DNA of 6,683 bases. It comes from Candidatus Elarobacter sp. (lineage in GTDB: Bacteria > Vulcanimicrobiota > Vulcanimicrobiia > Vulcanimicrobiales > Vulcanimicrobiaceae). Every line of letters begins with the position of its first letter. Within the stretch, counting starts at the first letter, position 1. The stretch is from contig JASLGJ010000049.1 of assembly GCA_030150085.1 (NCBI GenBank), forward strand, positions 1 through 6,683, written 5' to 3'. Shown one piece after another: positions 1 through 6,242 of this stretch. The notes below the pieces were generated by a model that did not search any database, was not told the DNA's origin, and worked only from the letters and a program-made list of their open reading frames with translations. A program made the translations under genes and the position numbers.

Positions 1-506
1 GGCTTGGCCGGCGGGCGCAGCGCGGCCAGCCGCACGACCGTCCAGCCGATGATCTTCTTGAGCGAGACGCCGGTGATCGCGACCGTGATCGCGAGCGCGG
101 CGACGAGCAGCACGACCCAGGTCCCGGCGTCGCCGAGCAGCGCGCGCAGGCCCCAGTGGAGCGCGCCCCCGAGCCGGCCGCCGTCGCGCCCAGCCGCGGC
201 CAGGGCGAGATCGGCCAGGACGAAGTACGCGCACGCGGCCCCGCCCAGCGAGGCGATCATGCGCGGAACGTTGATCTCGAGGAAGACGATCGCCGCGACC
301 AGCGCGACCAGCAGCACGAACAGCCCCGCCGCGTCGCCGAACAGCGCGTGCAGCACGAACGCGGTGCCCGCCCCGAGCGCGCCGGTGCGGGCCGCGGGGG
401 CGACCAGCGCGATCCCGAGCAAGAGCGCGAACCCGAGCGCGACGATACCGGCGATCTCGAGATTCCAGCGCGTCGCGGCGCTGGTCTTGCGGCGGACGCG
501 AGCCAT
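1..506 (-). CDS. FtsK/SpoIIIE-type DNA translocase, N-terminal membrane domain (partial; 3' end lies outside the window)
   Basis: Reading the minus strand from the ATG at 506 gives 168 uninterrupted residues running off the left edge. A basic N-terminus (MARVRRKTSAATRW) leads into four hydrophobic segments at about residues 18-38, 60-76, 83-104 and 128-147, followed by a basic stretch (SLKK...). The order EIAGIVALGFALLL, a TGALG turn, then AGLFVLL matches what I know of the FtsK_4TM domain that anchors FtsK/SpoIIIE at the division septum. In that family a RecA-like motor and DNA-reading gamma domain follow; both would lie beyond the window, so the motor is inferred. No clear Shine-Dalgarno precedes the ATG. 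An in-frame GTG at 542 is an alternative start but would add a proline-rich stretch that does not look like the family. The gene diverges from the dehydrogenase. It could also be another four-helix membrane protein. Confidence 0.72.
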   Translation of the reverse strand, partial: MARVRRKTSAATRWNLEIAGIVALGFALLLGIALVAPAARTGALGAGTAFVLHALFGDAAGLFVLLVALVAAIVFLEINVPRMIASLGGAACAYFVLADLALAAAGRDGGRLGGALHWGLRALLGDAGTWVVLLVAALAITVAITGVSLKKIIGWTVVRLAALRPPAK

Positions 507-586
507 TGGCCACGGAAGTTCCCGGGGCGCGGGGGGCTTCACCTTGCGGGCGGAGCGGGACTCGGCAAGCGCGAACCCGACGGGTC

Positions 587-1660
587 GTGCCCAAGCCTAC
601 CATCGTCGTCCTCGAGGGCGATCAGACCGGACAAGAACTGCTCGTCGAAGCGCTGCGGGTGCTCGCCCCCGACGTGGTCGGCTTCGAGGTCGACCTCGAG
701 CGCTACGACCTCTCGCTCGAGAAGCGGCGCGAGACCCAGAACGCCGTCGTCCACCAGGCCGCCGAGGCGATGAAGCGCCACAAGCTGGGCCTCAAGGCGG
801 CCACCATCACGCCCGAGACCAAGGGCGACGTCGGCTCGCCCAACGCGATCCTGCGCAAGGCCATCGGGGGCCAGGTCATCGTGCGCACCGGGCGGCGCAT
901 CCCCGGGGTGCGCCCGGTGGCCGGCATCCACGCCCCGATCTCGGTCGTCCGGATGGCCGTGGGCGACGCCTACGAGGCCAAGGAGTGGCGCGAGACGGTG
1001 GGCGACGACGAGGTCGCCTACCGCACCGAGCGGATCGAGCGCTCGGTCTGCCGGGTCGTCTCGGAGTACGCCTTCAGCCACGCCCGGCGGACCGGGGCCA
1101 AGGTCTTCGGCGGGCCCAAGTACACCGTCAGCCCGATCTACGAAGGAATGCTCAAGGAGGAGATGGACGCCGCCGCGGCCCGCTACCCCGACGTCCCCTA
1201 CGAGCCGCAGCTGATCGACGCCACCTACGCCCTGCTGATCTCGTCGGCCGGCGACGCGCTGGTGATCCCCTCGCTCAACCGCGACGGGGACTGCCTGTCG
1301 GACCTGGTGATGCAGCTCTTCGGCTCGATCGCCGGGGCCGAGTCGACCCTGATGTCGTTCACCCCCGACAACAAGCCCGACGTGGTGATGACCGAGGCCC
1401 CCCACGGCACCGCCCCGCGCCTGTTCGGCAAGAACGTCGCCAACCCGATGGCGATGATCCTGGCCATCGCGGCCCTGTTCCCCTTCATCGACGACCGGCG
1501 GGCGACCAGCGCCTCGCGGGCGATCTACGAGGCGGTGCTCGAGACGGTCCGCGAGGGGACCGCGACCAGCGACCTGGGCGGGCACGCCTCGACCACCGAG
1601 TTCACCGACACGGTGATCGCCAAGGTCAAGACCAAGCTCGACGTCTGGGCAACGTTATAG
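587..1660 (+). CDS. Isocitrate/isopropylmalate dehydrogenase family protein, probably isocitrate dehydrogenase
   Basis: This 357-residue cytoplasmic enzyme likely oxidises and decarboxylates isocitrate to 2-oxoglutarate in the TCA cycle. The GTG at 587 is chosen because the product then begins MPKPTIVVLEGDQTG, the usual first strand of the family; the in-frame TTG at 506 would add an Arg/Gly-rich tail. Expected substrate residues are all present: T75 (TITPE), S84 and N86 (SPN), R90, R100, R122, Y129 (GDAY), K178, D211 (LID), D235 and D239 (DGDCLSD). The SPN-(5)-GG block, the K178 region and the DGDxxSD block resemble type II (eukaryotic-like, NADP) enzymes. The cofactor loop is H273-G-T-A-P-R-L-F followed closely by N286-P, with a short gap as in type I enzymes. 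R278 fits the NADP-binding Arg, but the next position is Leu rather than His, so NAD use is plausible. Isopropylmalate or homoisocitrate dehydrogenase activity is less likely. No Shine-Dalgarno is visible. Confidence 0.85.
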   Translation: MPKPTIVVLEGDQTGQELLVEALRVLAPDVVGFEVDLERYDLSLEKRRETQNAVVHQAAEAMKRHKLGLKAATITPETKGDVGSPNAILRKAIGGQVIVRTGRRIPGVRPVAGIHAPISVVRMAVGDAYEAKEWRETVGDDEVAYRTERIERSVCRVVSEYAFSHARRTGAKVFGGPKYTVSPIYEGMLKEEMDAAAARYPDVPYEPQLIDATYALLISSAGDALVIPSLNRDGDCLSDLVMQLFGSIAGAESTLMSFTPDNKPDVVMTEAPHGTAPRLFGKNVANPMAMILAIAALFPFIDDRRATSASRAIYEAVLETVREGTATSDLGGHASTTEFTDTVIAKVKTKLDVWATL

Positions 1661-1676
1661 GCTGAACGGCCTATCG

Positions 1677-1704
1677 TGGAGACCAAAGTCCCGATTCTTA
1701 CAAT
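1677..1704 (+). promoter_or_regulatory. Candidate sigma70-type promoter for the receptor-lipoprotein operon
   Basis: The hexamer TACAAT at 1699-1704 matches the -10 consensus at five of six positions. TGGAGA at 1677-1682 matches the -35 consensus at four of six, with a 16-base spacer. Transcription would then start near 1711 and leave a 5' leader of about 160 bases. This is the best such pair I found in the gap. Promoter rules for this lineage are unknown to me, so this is a weak prediction. Confidence 0.35.
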
Positions 1705-1732
1705 CGGCTGAGATTCGTAAAGCCTTTCTGGT
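1682..1732 (+). promoter_or_regulatory. Nested inverted repeats, possible operator or structured RNA
   Basis: An outer stem can form between 1682-1688 (ACCAAAG) and 1724-1732 (CTTT, a two-base bulge, GGT). It encloses a perfect six-base-pair hairpin, 1691-1696 (CCGATT) with 1702-1707 (AATCGG). An alternative imperfect palindrome pairs TTACAATC (1698-1705) with GATTCGTAA (1712-1720) and covers the candidate -10 box, as an operator might. CTGAGA directly follows the inner hairpin and GAACCTGA follows at 1735-1742, which superficially recalls a TPP riboswitch, but the rest of that core is missing. Confidence 0.3.
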
Positions 1733-1777
1733 AGGAACCTGAGGCGTTTTCATCAACCCTTAATCAGCAGGCTGGTT

Positions 1778-1807
1778 GCCGGCTCGGCTTGACGACGCCG
1801 GCTCGGC
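1778..1807 (+). repeat. 11-base direct repeat, 19-base period
   Basis: GCCGGCTCGGC occurs exactly at 1778-1788 and again at 1797-1807. The spacing of 19 bases is close to two helical turns, so two copies of a regulator could sit on the same face of the DNA. It lies between the candidate promoter and the receptor start. A chance repeat in GC-rich DNA is possible. Confidence 0.45.
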
Positions 1808-1860
1808 CGTGCTCGTGCCGTTCTAGCGAGCGGCGCGTGTCTTGCTTGGCAAGCTCCACG

Positions 1861-1866
1861 AAAGGG
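1861..1866 (+). promoter_or_regulatory. Ribosome binding site deciding the receptor start
   Basis: AAAGGG at 1861-1866 sits eight bases before the ATG at 1875. This favours that ATG over the upstream in-frame TTG at 1842 and GTG at 1866. A second in-frame ATG at 1908 would give a shorter signal peptide, with a possible GAGGGG about 13 bases upstream, which is a less usual distance. Confidence 0.6.
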
Positions 1867-1874
1867 TGAACCGA

Positions 1875-4800
1875 ATGCGCCTGTTCCTGAGGGGCCGGGC
1901 CGTCGCCATGAGGATCGCGCTCGCGATCGCTCTGGTCGCGACGACCGTCACCGGGTTCCGCGTTCCCGCCCTGGCCGTCGGCGGCGTGACCGGTACCATC
2001 CAAGGTACGGTCAGCGACGCGGCGACCAAGGCTCCGCTCGCGAACGTCGACGTCGTCGCCGCCTCGCCGTCCCAGACCTCGCGCGCGAAGACCGATGCGC
2101 GCGGCTTCTTCTCGTTCGCGGGCCTGCCCGTGGACACGTACACCGTCAGCTTCTCGGTCGGCGGCTACCAGGTGCTCACCACCCCGGGCGTCACCGTCCA
2201 GGGCGACGGTCAGGTCAACCTCGACAGCGGGCTGACCAAGTCCCTGCGCACGATCGGGCGGACCTCGTCGCGCTCGACCACCGCGGCCTACCAGCCCAAG
2301 CAGACCACCGACTCCTACCAGATCACCGGCGCGCAGCAGCAAGCCGCGCTGGGCCGCCAGTTCAACATCAGCCAGACGCAGCTCCAGTCCTCGCTGCCCT
2401 CGATCGTCACGACGGCCTACGGCTCGTCCTCGATCCGCGGCTCGACGCGCACCGAGATCGCCTACCAGTTCGACGGGATCGACTACACCGATCCGCTCTC
2501 GTCGCAGTTCCAGAACTCGCTGGGCCTCAACGGCGCGCAGTCGCTCCAGGTCAACCCCGGCGCGGGCGACGCGACCCAGGGCAATGCCGGCGCGGGCGCG
2601 GTCAACATCGTCGTCAAGCGCGGCTCGCGCCCGGCCTTCGGCGCGCTCGAGGTCGAGACGCTGGCCTATCCCTTCGGCCACCAGTTCGCGGGCGAGTACG
2701 GCTGGGCCACGCCCAACGGCCGCTTCTCGAACTACAGCTCGTTCATCGGCCGCGACCAGGGCGTCCAGTTCGGCCCGATCGGCACCCCCTCGTACGTCAC
2801 CGGCTCGTACCTCTCGCAGGACTACAGCATGACGCGCGACTTCATCAACAACTCGGTCTACAAGTTCGGGCACGACAACTCGCGCTCGCTGCAGCTGCTC
2901 TACCAGACCCGCTACAGCGATTTCATCTTCAACCACGGCGGGATCGCGAACTTGTGCTACAAGACCTGCGATCCCAACATCGCCGGCACGGCGACCCTCC
3001 AGGGCCAGCTCGACAGCAGCAGCTACTTCCCCGGCCTGACGCTGGCCCAGCGCTTCGCCGACTACGCGAACATCATCGGGCTGCTCCCCGGCCAGAGCGC
3101 GGTCAACCAGAAGCTGTACTACCAGGGCTTCAACCACCAGCCCGTCGACGTGATCAAGCTCGAGTTCGCGCAGCAGATCGATGCCGGCACGTACTGGACC
3201 AACCGCCTGTACCGGGTGATCGGCAACTCGGTCTTCAACCGCCCCTACGACACCCAAACCACCTCGTCGCGCGTCAACCAGGCGCAGGGCGGCGCGCGCA
3301 CGGGCCTGGCGGGCGAGTTCCTCAAGCAGCTCGGCGACAAGCACCAGGTCACGGTGAGCTACACCTACCAGGGCGCGCAGCCGGTGTTCGACTACATCAC
3401 CAACACGACCGGCTACCGCGCGCTCAACCCGGCCCTGGGCAACGCGGGCGGCTACGAGCTGGTCGACTTCCTCGTGCCGACCGCCGCGAACGGCGAGGCC
3501 TGCCCGACGACCGACGCGTTCGGCAACCCGCTCAAGAAGAACGCCGCCACCGGTACTGCCTGCGGCTACCTGGCGCAGTTCTTCCCCGGCGGCGTCCCGC
3601 GCGTGCCCAACCTCTACAACGAGTCGGCCGGCTACCAGCACCTGTTCGGCTACGGCGTGCGCGACGTGTGGAACGTGAACCCCAAGCTGCGCCTGGACTA
3701 CGGCGTGCGCTTCGACGGCTCGGACTACCAGATCGTCGACGACCCTGGCACGATCTCGCACGAGGGCAAGCACCCGCGCGTGACCGAGCCGCGCTTCGCC
3801 TTCGCCTACCAGTTCGGGCGCAACGACGCGGTGCGCGCCTCGTACGGCCGCTCGGTGCAGTTCACCCCGGCCGGCAGCCTGAACACCCCGCTGCTCTACC
3901 CGACCCAGTTCGCCGGCATCCCCTCGCGCGACTCGCGCACCGGACTGCCCGCGATGACCTGCGTCGCGCCGAAGTTCACCAGCCAGTGCCGCGACTACGC
4001 GCAGCAGATCCACGACGAGCAGGTCGCGTTCTTCGGCCTCGAAGCGTTCGACGTCAAGCCGGCGACCTTCAACAACTACGACCTCTCGTACTCGCACCAG
4101 TTCGGCGGCAACGTCGGGCTGAAGGTCTCGCCGTTCTACAAGCGCGGCTACAACGTCAACGTCTACACCAACCCGATCATCGGGCAGGACCCGGTCTCGG
4201 GCGCCGCGATCCTCGGGCCCTCGACGCTGAGCAACGCCGGGATCGACAAGACGACGGGCGTCGAGTTCCAGCTCACCAAGGACGCGCCGGTCGGCCTGTC
4301 CGGTTTCCTGGCGATGACCTACGTCAACCGCCTGCAGAACACGCCGCCGGGCTATCTCGGCCAGACCGAGGACTTCTATCCCTCGATCCCGGTCGCGTCG
4401 CTGGCCGTGGGCACCCTCTACAAGGCCGGGTACCTCTCGCCGCTCAACGCCCGCCTGGGCGTGGCCTACAAGACCAGGAGCGGCCTGCGCGTCAACCCGA
4501 TCGTGTCCTACGACAAGGGCTACCCGATCGGGGCCGGCCTGCTGACCGCCGCGTTCGTGAACAACCAGCCGGTGGTGATTCCCAACACCAACGCCTCGAT
4601 CACCGGGGGCGGCGTGATCGCCAACGCCGGCACGCCCACCCAGGTCACGCAGTACGTCAGCCCGACGAACCCGGGCTCGGTATTCAACCCGAACGTCGTC
4701 GCGACGCGCGGCACGCCCGAGGCCAACAGCGCGGGCGGCGTGCTCTCGCGGGCGCGCTACAACACCGACCTGGTGTTCGAGTACAGCAAGCCCGGCACGC

Positions 4801-5054
4801 GCAACACGGTCGGCCTGTACATCGGCAACCTGTTCAGCCAGATCTACGCCGAGCCGGCGCTGAGCTCGCGCTACCAGCCGGTCGCGACCGGCATCGCGGG
4901 CCCGCAGAGCGGCCAGACCTCCGGCGCGGTGCTCTACGGCAACGGTCTGGGCTACTACAACTACGGGCCCGAGCGCTTCGGGCAGAACGCCTACAACCTC
5001 AACGCGAGCGGCCAGCAGACGTCGTTCCGTTTCTACTACCAGCTTTCGCTCTAG
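1875..5054 (+). CDS. TonB-dependent-receptor-like outer-membrane protein with N-terminal carboxypeptidase-regulatory-like domain
   Basis: The 1059-residue product most likely forms a plugged outer-membrane beta-barrel for uptake of an unknown ligand. A signal peptide (basic start, hydrophobic core at about residues 14-28) ends at PALA (31-34), a typical signal peptidase I site. Residues 38-118 (GTIQGTVSDA..., TDARGFFSFAGLPVDTYTV) are a CarboxypepD_reg-like beta-sandwich. Residues about 145-250 resemble a plug: SSIRGS, then YQFDGIDYTDPLS, then a GNAGAGAVNIVVKRGS end. The rest is rich in alternating aromatic and polar strands, typical of a barrel. The last strand ends FRFYYQLSL, an outer-membrane signature with terminal Leu instead of Phe. 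I see no clear TonB box. All six cysteines lie in three close pairs (361/365, 543/563, 696/705), probably in external loops. The gene is first in an operon with the lipoprotein. The substrate cannot be read from sequence; it could be siderophore, glycan or peptide. Confidence 0.88.
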   Translation: MRLFLRGRAVAMRIALAIALVATTVTGFRVPALAVGGVTGTIQGTVSDAATKAPLANVDVVAASPSQTSRAKTDARGFFSFAGLPVDTYTVSFSVGGYQVLTTPGVTVQGDGQVNLDSGLTKSLRTIGRTSSRSTTAAYQPKQTTDSYQITGAQQQAALGRQFNISQTQLQSSLPSIVTTAYGSSSIRGSTRTEIAYQFDGIDYTDPLSSQFQNSLGLNGAQSLQVNPGAGDATQGNAGAGAVNIVVKRGSRPAFGALEVETLAYPFGHQFAGEYGWATPNGRFSNYSSFIGRDQGVQFGPIGTPSYVTGSYLSQDYSMTRDFINNSVYKFGHDNSRSLQLLYQTRYSDFIFNHGGIANLCYKTCDPNIAGTATLQGQLDSSSYFPGLTLAQRFADYANIIGLLPGQSAVNQKLYYQGFNHQPVDVIKLEFAQQIDAGTYWTNRLYRVIGNSVFNRPYDTQTTSSRVNQAQGGARTGLAGEFLKQLGDKHQVTVSYTYQGAQPVFDYITNTTGYRALNPALGNAGGYELVDFLVPTAANGEACPTTDAFGNPLKKNAATGTACGYLAQFFPGGVPRVPNLYNESAGYQHLFGYGVRDVWNVNPKLRLDYGVRFDGSDYQIVDDPGTISHEGKHPRVTEPRFAFAYQFGRNDAVRASYGRSVQFTPAGSLNTPLLYPTQFAGIPSRDSRTGLPAMTCVAPKFTSQCRDYAQQIHDEQVAFFGLEAFDVKPATFNNYDLSYSHQFGGNVGLKVSPFYKRGYNVNVYTNPIIGQDPVSGAAILGPSTLSNAGIDKTTGVEFQLTKDAPVGLSGFLAMTYVNRLQNTPPGYLGQTEDFYPSIPVASLAVGTLYKAGYLSPLNARLGVAYKTRSGLRVNPIVSYDKGYPIGAGLLTAAFVNNQPVVIPNTNASITGGGVIANAGTPTQVTQYVSPTNPGSVFNPNVVATRGTPEANSAGGVLSRARYNTDLVFEYSKPGTRNTVGLYIGNLFSQIYAEPALSSRYQPVATGIAGPQSGQTSGAVLYGNGLGYYNYGPERFGQNAYNLNASGQQTSFRFYYQLSL

Positions 5055-5057
5055 GAG
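5053..5057 (+). promoter_or_regulatory. Shine-Dalgarno overlapping the receptor stop codon
   Basis: AGGAG at 5053-5057 shares its first two bases with the receptor's TAG stop (5052-5054) and lies six bases before the TTG start at 5064. A ribosome finishing the receptor would be placed directly at the lipoprotein start. This implies translational coupling and supports the rare TTG start. Confidence 0.75.
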
Positions 5058-5063
5058 CCGTCT

Positions 5064-6188
5064 TTGAACCGCAAGTTCAGCCTCGTGGCACTGAGCGTCG
5101 CGGTCGCGCTGGGCGGGTGCAGCACCTCGGGTAACACCGGGGTGCCCCCGACCCAGCAGACCGCCGACCTCAGCCAGAACAAACTCCAGTTCGCGGTCGG
5201 GACGGCGAACATCGCCGGCACGCTCGGCCTCAACACCGTCGTCACGTACCGCCAGCCCAACGGCCAGGACGGCACGCTGCTCAACACCCCGAAGATCACC
5301 GGCCCGTTCACGAACACCGGCACCGCCGCGCAAGCGGGCGCCGACGCCGGAACCAACACGATCTCGGGTTCGCCCCAGCCGACGGTCGGCACGGCGGCCT
5401 CGCCGAGCACCTTCGGGTCCTCGGGCGGCGCGTTCGCCTACGGCTTCCAGCCCGACAACTCGACCACCGGCGGCGGGGTCAGCTTCGCCCGCTACACGCT
5501 GCCGTTCTATCCTCAGACGACCGCGCCGGCCACGCCGACCGCGACCTACATCGGCGGCCCGCCGGCCTATCCGAACGTGCGCGACGCCACCTACCCGGCG
5601 GGCTTCGCGGGCTACCCGATGGGCTTCACCGACTTCCGGCTGACGCCGGGAGTGGGCGCGTACACCCTCGCGCTGACGGTGCCGACCGGCTTCGACGCCG
5701 CGGGCAAGGCGACGTCGACGACGGTCACCGCGAGCGGCACGCTGAGCACGACCGCGCCGCTGCCGCTCTTCGCGACGCCCACCTTCACGCCCGCGACCAG
5801 CGGCGGCGCCTTCACCGGCGGCGGCACGATCGGCGTGACCGTGCCGACCGGCGTGAGCGAGGCGCTGATCGTCCTCCAGGACACGACCGGCTCGTGCTAT
5901 CCCGGCTCGAACGGCGCCCCGGCGTACTTCACGTTCCTCACCAAGACGAGCGGCGCGCAGACCATCACCGTTCCGCCGAACCTCGGCCCGACGTTCGGGC
6001 CCCAGACCAGCACCAGCACGCTCTGCAAGGGCGACAGCTACCGCCTCTACGCGGTCGGCTTCAACTACCCGGCCTTCGAGTCGGGCCCGCCCAACAGCAG
6101 CTCGCCGACGCCGGTCATCAGCGGCGCCAACGGGCAAGCCGACATCACCACCTCGGCGATCGGAACCGGCAAGGCGCCCACCACCTAG
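5064..6188 (+). CDS. Lipoprotein of unknown function, partner of the upstream receptor
   Basis: The 374-residue product starts at a TTG (read as Met) that fits both the Shine-Dalgarno and a short lipoprotein signal peptide: NRK, hydrophobic residues 5-16, then lipobox LGGC with the lipidated Cys at 19. Residue 20 is Ser, not Asp, so by the E. coli rule it would go to the outer membrane. After a flexible Thr/Gly/Pro-rich linker, residues about 38-82 (LQFAVGTANIAGTLG...) look like one beta-rich unit. Residues about 185-345 look like two Ig-like beta-sandwich units, with a repeated strand motif LTVPTGF (204-210) and VTVPTGV (258-264). Only two cysteines remain in the mature body, C278 and C321, which could form a disulfide. 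The C-terminus is Gly/Thr/Ser-rich. I do not recognise the family, and no helical SusD-like repeats are seen. Nine bases separate it from the receptor, so shared function at the outer membrane is inferred. Confidence 0.8.
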   Translation: MNRKFSLVALSVAVALGGCSTSGNTGVPPTQQTADLSQNKLQFAVGTANIAGTLGLNTVVTYRQPNGQDGTLLNTPKITGPFTNTGTAAQAGADAGTNTISGSPQPTVGTAASPSTFGSSGGAFAYGFQPDNSTTGGGVSFARYTLPFYPQTTAPATPTATYIGGPPAYPNVRDATYPAGFAGYPMGFTDFRLTPGVGAYTLALTVPTGFDAAGKATSTTVTASGTLSTTAPLPLFATPTFTPATSGGAFTGGGTIGVTVPTGVSEALIVLQDTTGSCYPGSNGAPAYFTFLTKTSGAQTITVPPNLGPTFGPQTSTSTLCKGDSYRLYAVGFNYPAFESGPPNSSSPTPVISGANGQADITTSAIGTGKAPTT

Positions 6189-6205
6189 CGTCCGCCGCTC
6201 CCGCG

Positions 6206-6239
6206 AAGAGACCGCCGCTCGCGCGGCGGTCTCTTTTTT
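6206..6239 (+). terminator. Intrinsic terminator of the receptor-lipoprotein operon
   Basis: A perfect 13-base-pair stem pairs 6206-6218 with 6223-6235 around a four-base loop, and six T residues run from 6234 to 6239. It starts 17 bases after the lipoprotein stop. On the minus strand only two T residues follow the stem, so it would act mainly on plus-strand transcripts and protect the convergent transporter gene from read-through. Confidence 0.9.
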
Positions 6240-6242
6240 CGT

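Larger units (their letters stand above)
1661..1874 (+). promoter_or_regulatory. Intergenic leader upstream of the receptor-lipoprotein operon
   Basis: This is the only sizeable non-coding stretch in the window. Its first half (about 1680-1770) is much richer in A and T than the surrounding genes. It carries a candidate promoter, nested inverted repeats, an 11-base direct repeat and a short hairpin (stem 1841-1845 with 1849-1853, loop of three) just before the ribosome binding site. A weak six-base-pair hairpin (1657-1662 with 1669-1674) overlaps the dehydrogenase stop codon. It has no T-run, so I do not call it a terminator. I found no credible small gene in the stretch. Confidence 0.6.

Noticed and set aside
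539..1585. A 348-codon minus-strand open frame opposite the dehydrogenase
   Set aside because: The opposite strand encodes a clearly recognisable enzyme with all active-site residues. The antisense product has only low-complexity composition.
4..1665. A 553-codon plus-strand open frame spanning the translocase and dehydrogenase
   Set aside because: It is out of frame with the dehydrogenase and antisense to the membrane domain, and its product is Ala/Arg/Ser low complexity.
1657..1674. Terminator for the dehydrogenase gene
   Set aside because: The stem is only six base pairs, overlaps the stop codon and is not followed by a T-run.
1682..1745. TPP riboswitch
   Set aside because: A hairpin followed by CTGAGA and a later ACCTGA resemble parts of the TPP aptamer. 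The upstream GGGTGC strand and the conserved segment after ACCTGA are absent, and a receptor of this type with its start 130 bases later does not help the case.
1661..1874. Cobalamin riboswitch upstream of a TonB-dependent receptor
   Set aside because: I looked for the GCCACTG and B12-box core segments and did not find them.
2954..5134. A 726-codon plus-strand open frame inside the receptor
   Set aside because: It is an out-of-frame reading of the receptor, Arg/Pro/Ala-rich, without motif content or a start signal.
1764..6137. A 1457-codon open frame on the minus strand antisense to both the receptor and the lipoprotein
   Set aside because: It is almost all Arg, Ala, Gly, Val and Glu with no domain pattern, and mirrors the GC-rich codon positions of the plus-strand genes. 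Signal peptides, domains and ribosome binding sites all support the plus-strand reading.
5064..6188. SusD homologue
   Set aside because: The sequence is Thr/Gly/Pro-rich and strand-like with Ig-like repeats, with no helical repeat pattern and too short for a typical SusD of about 500 residues.
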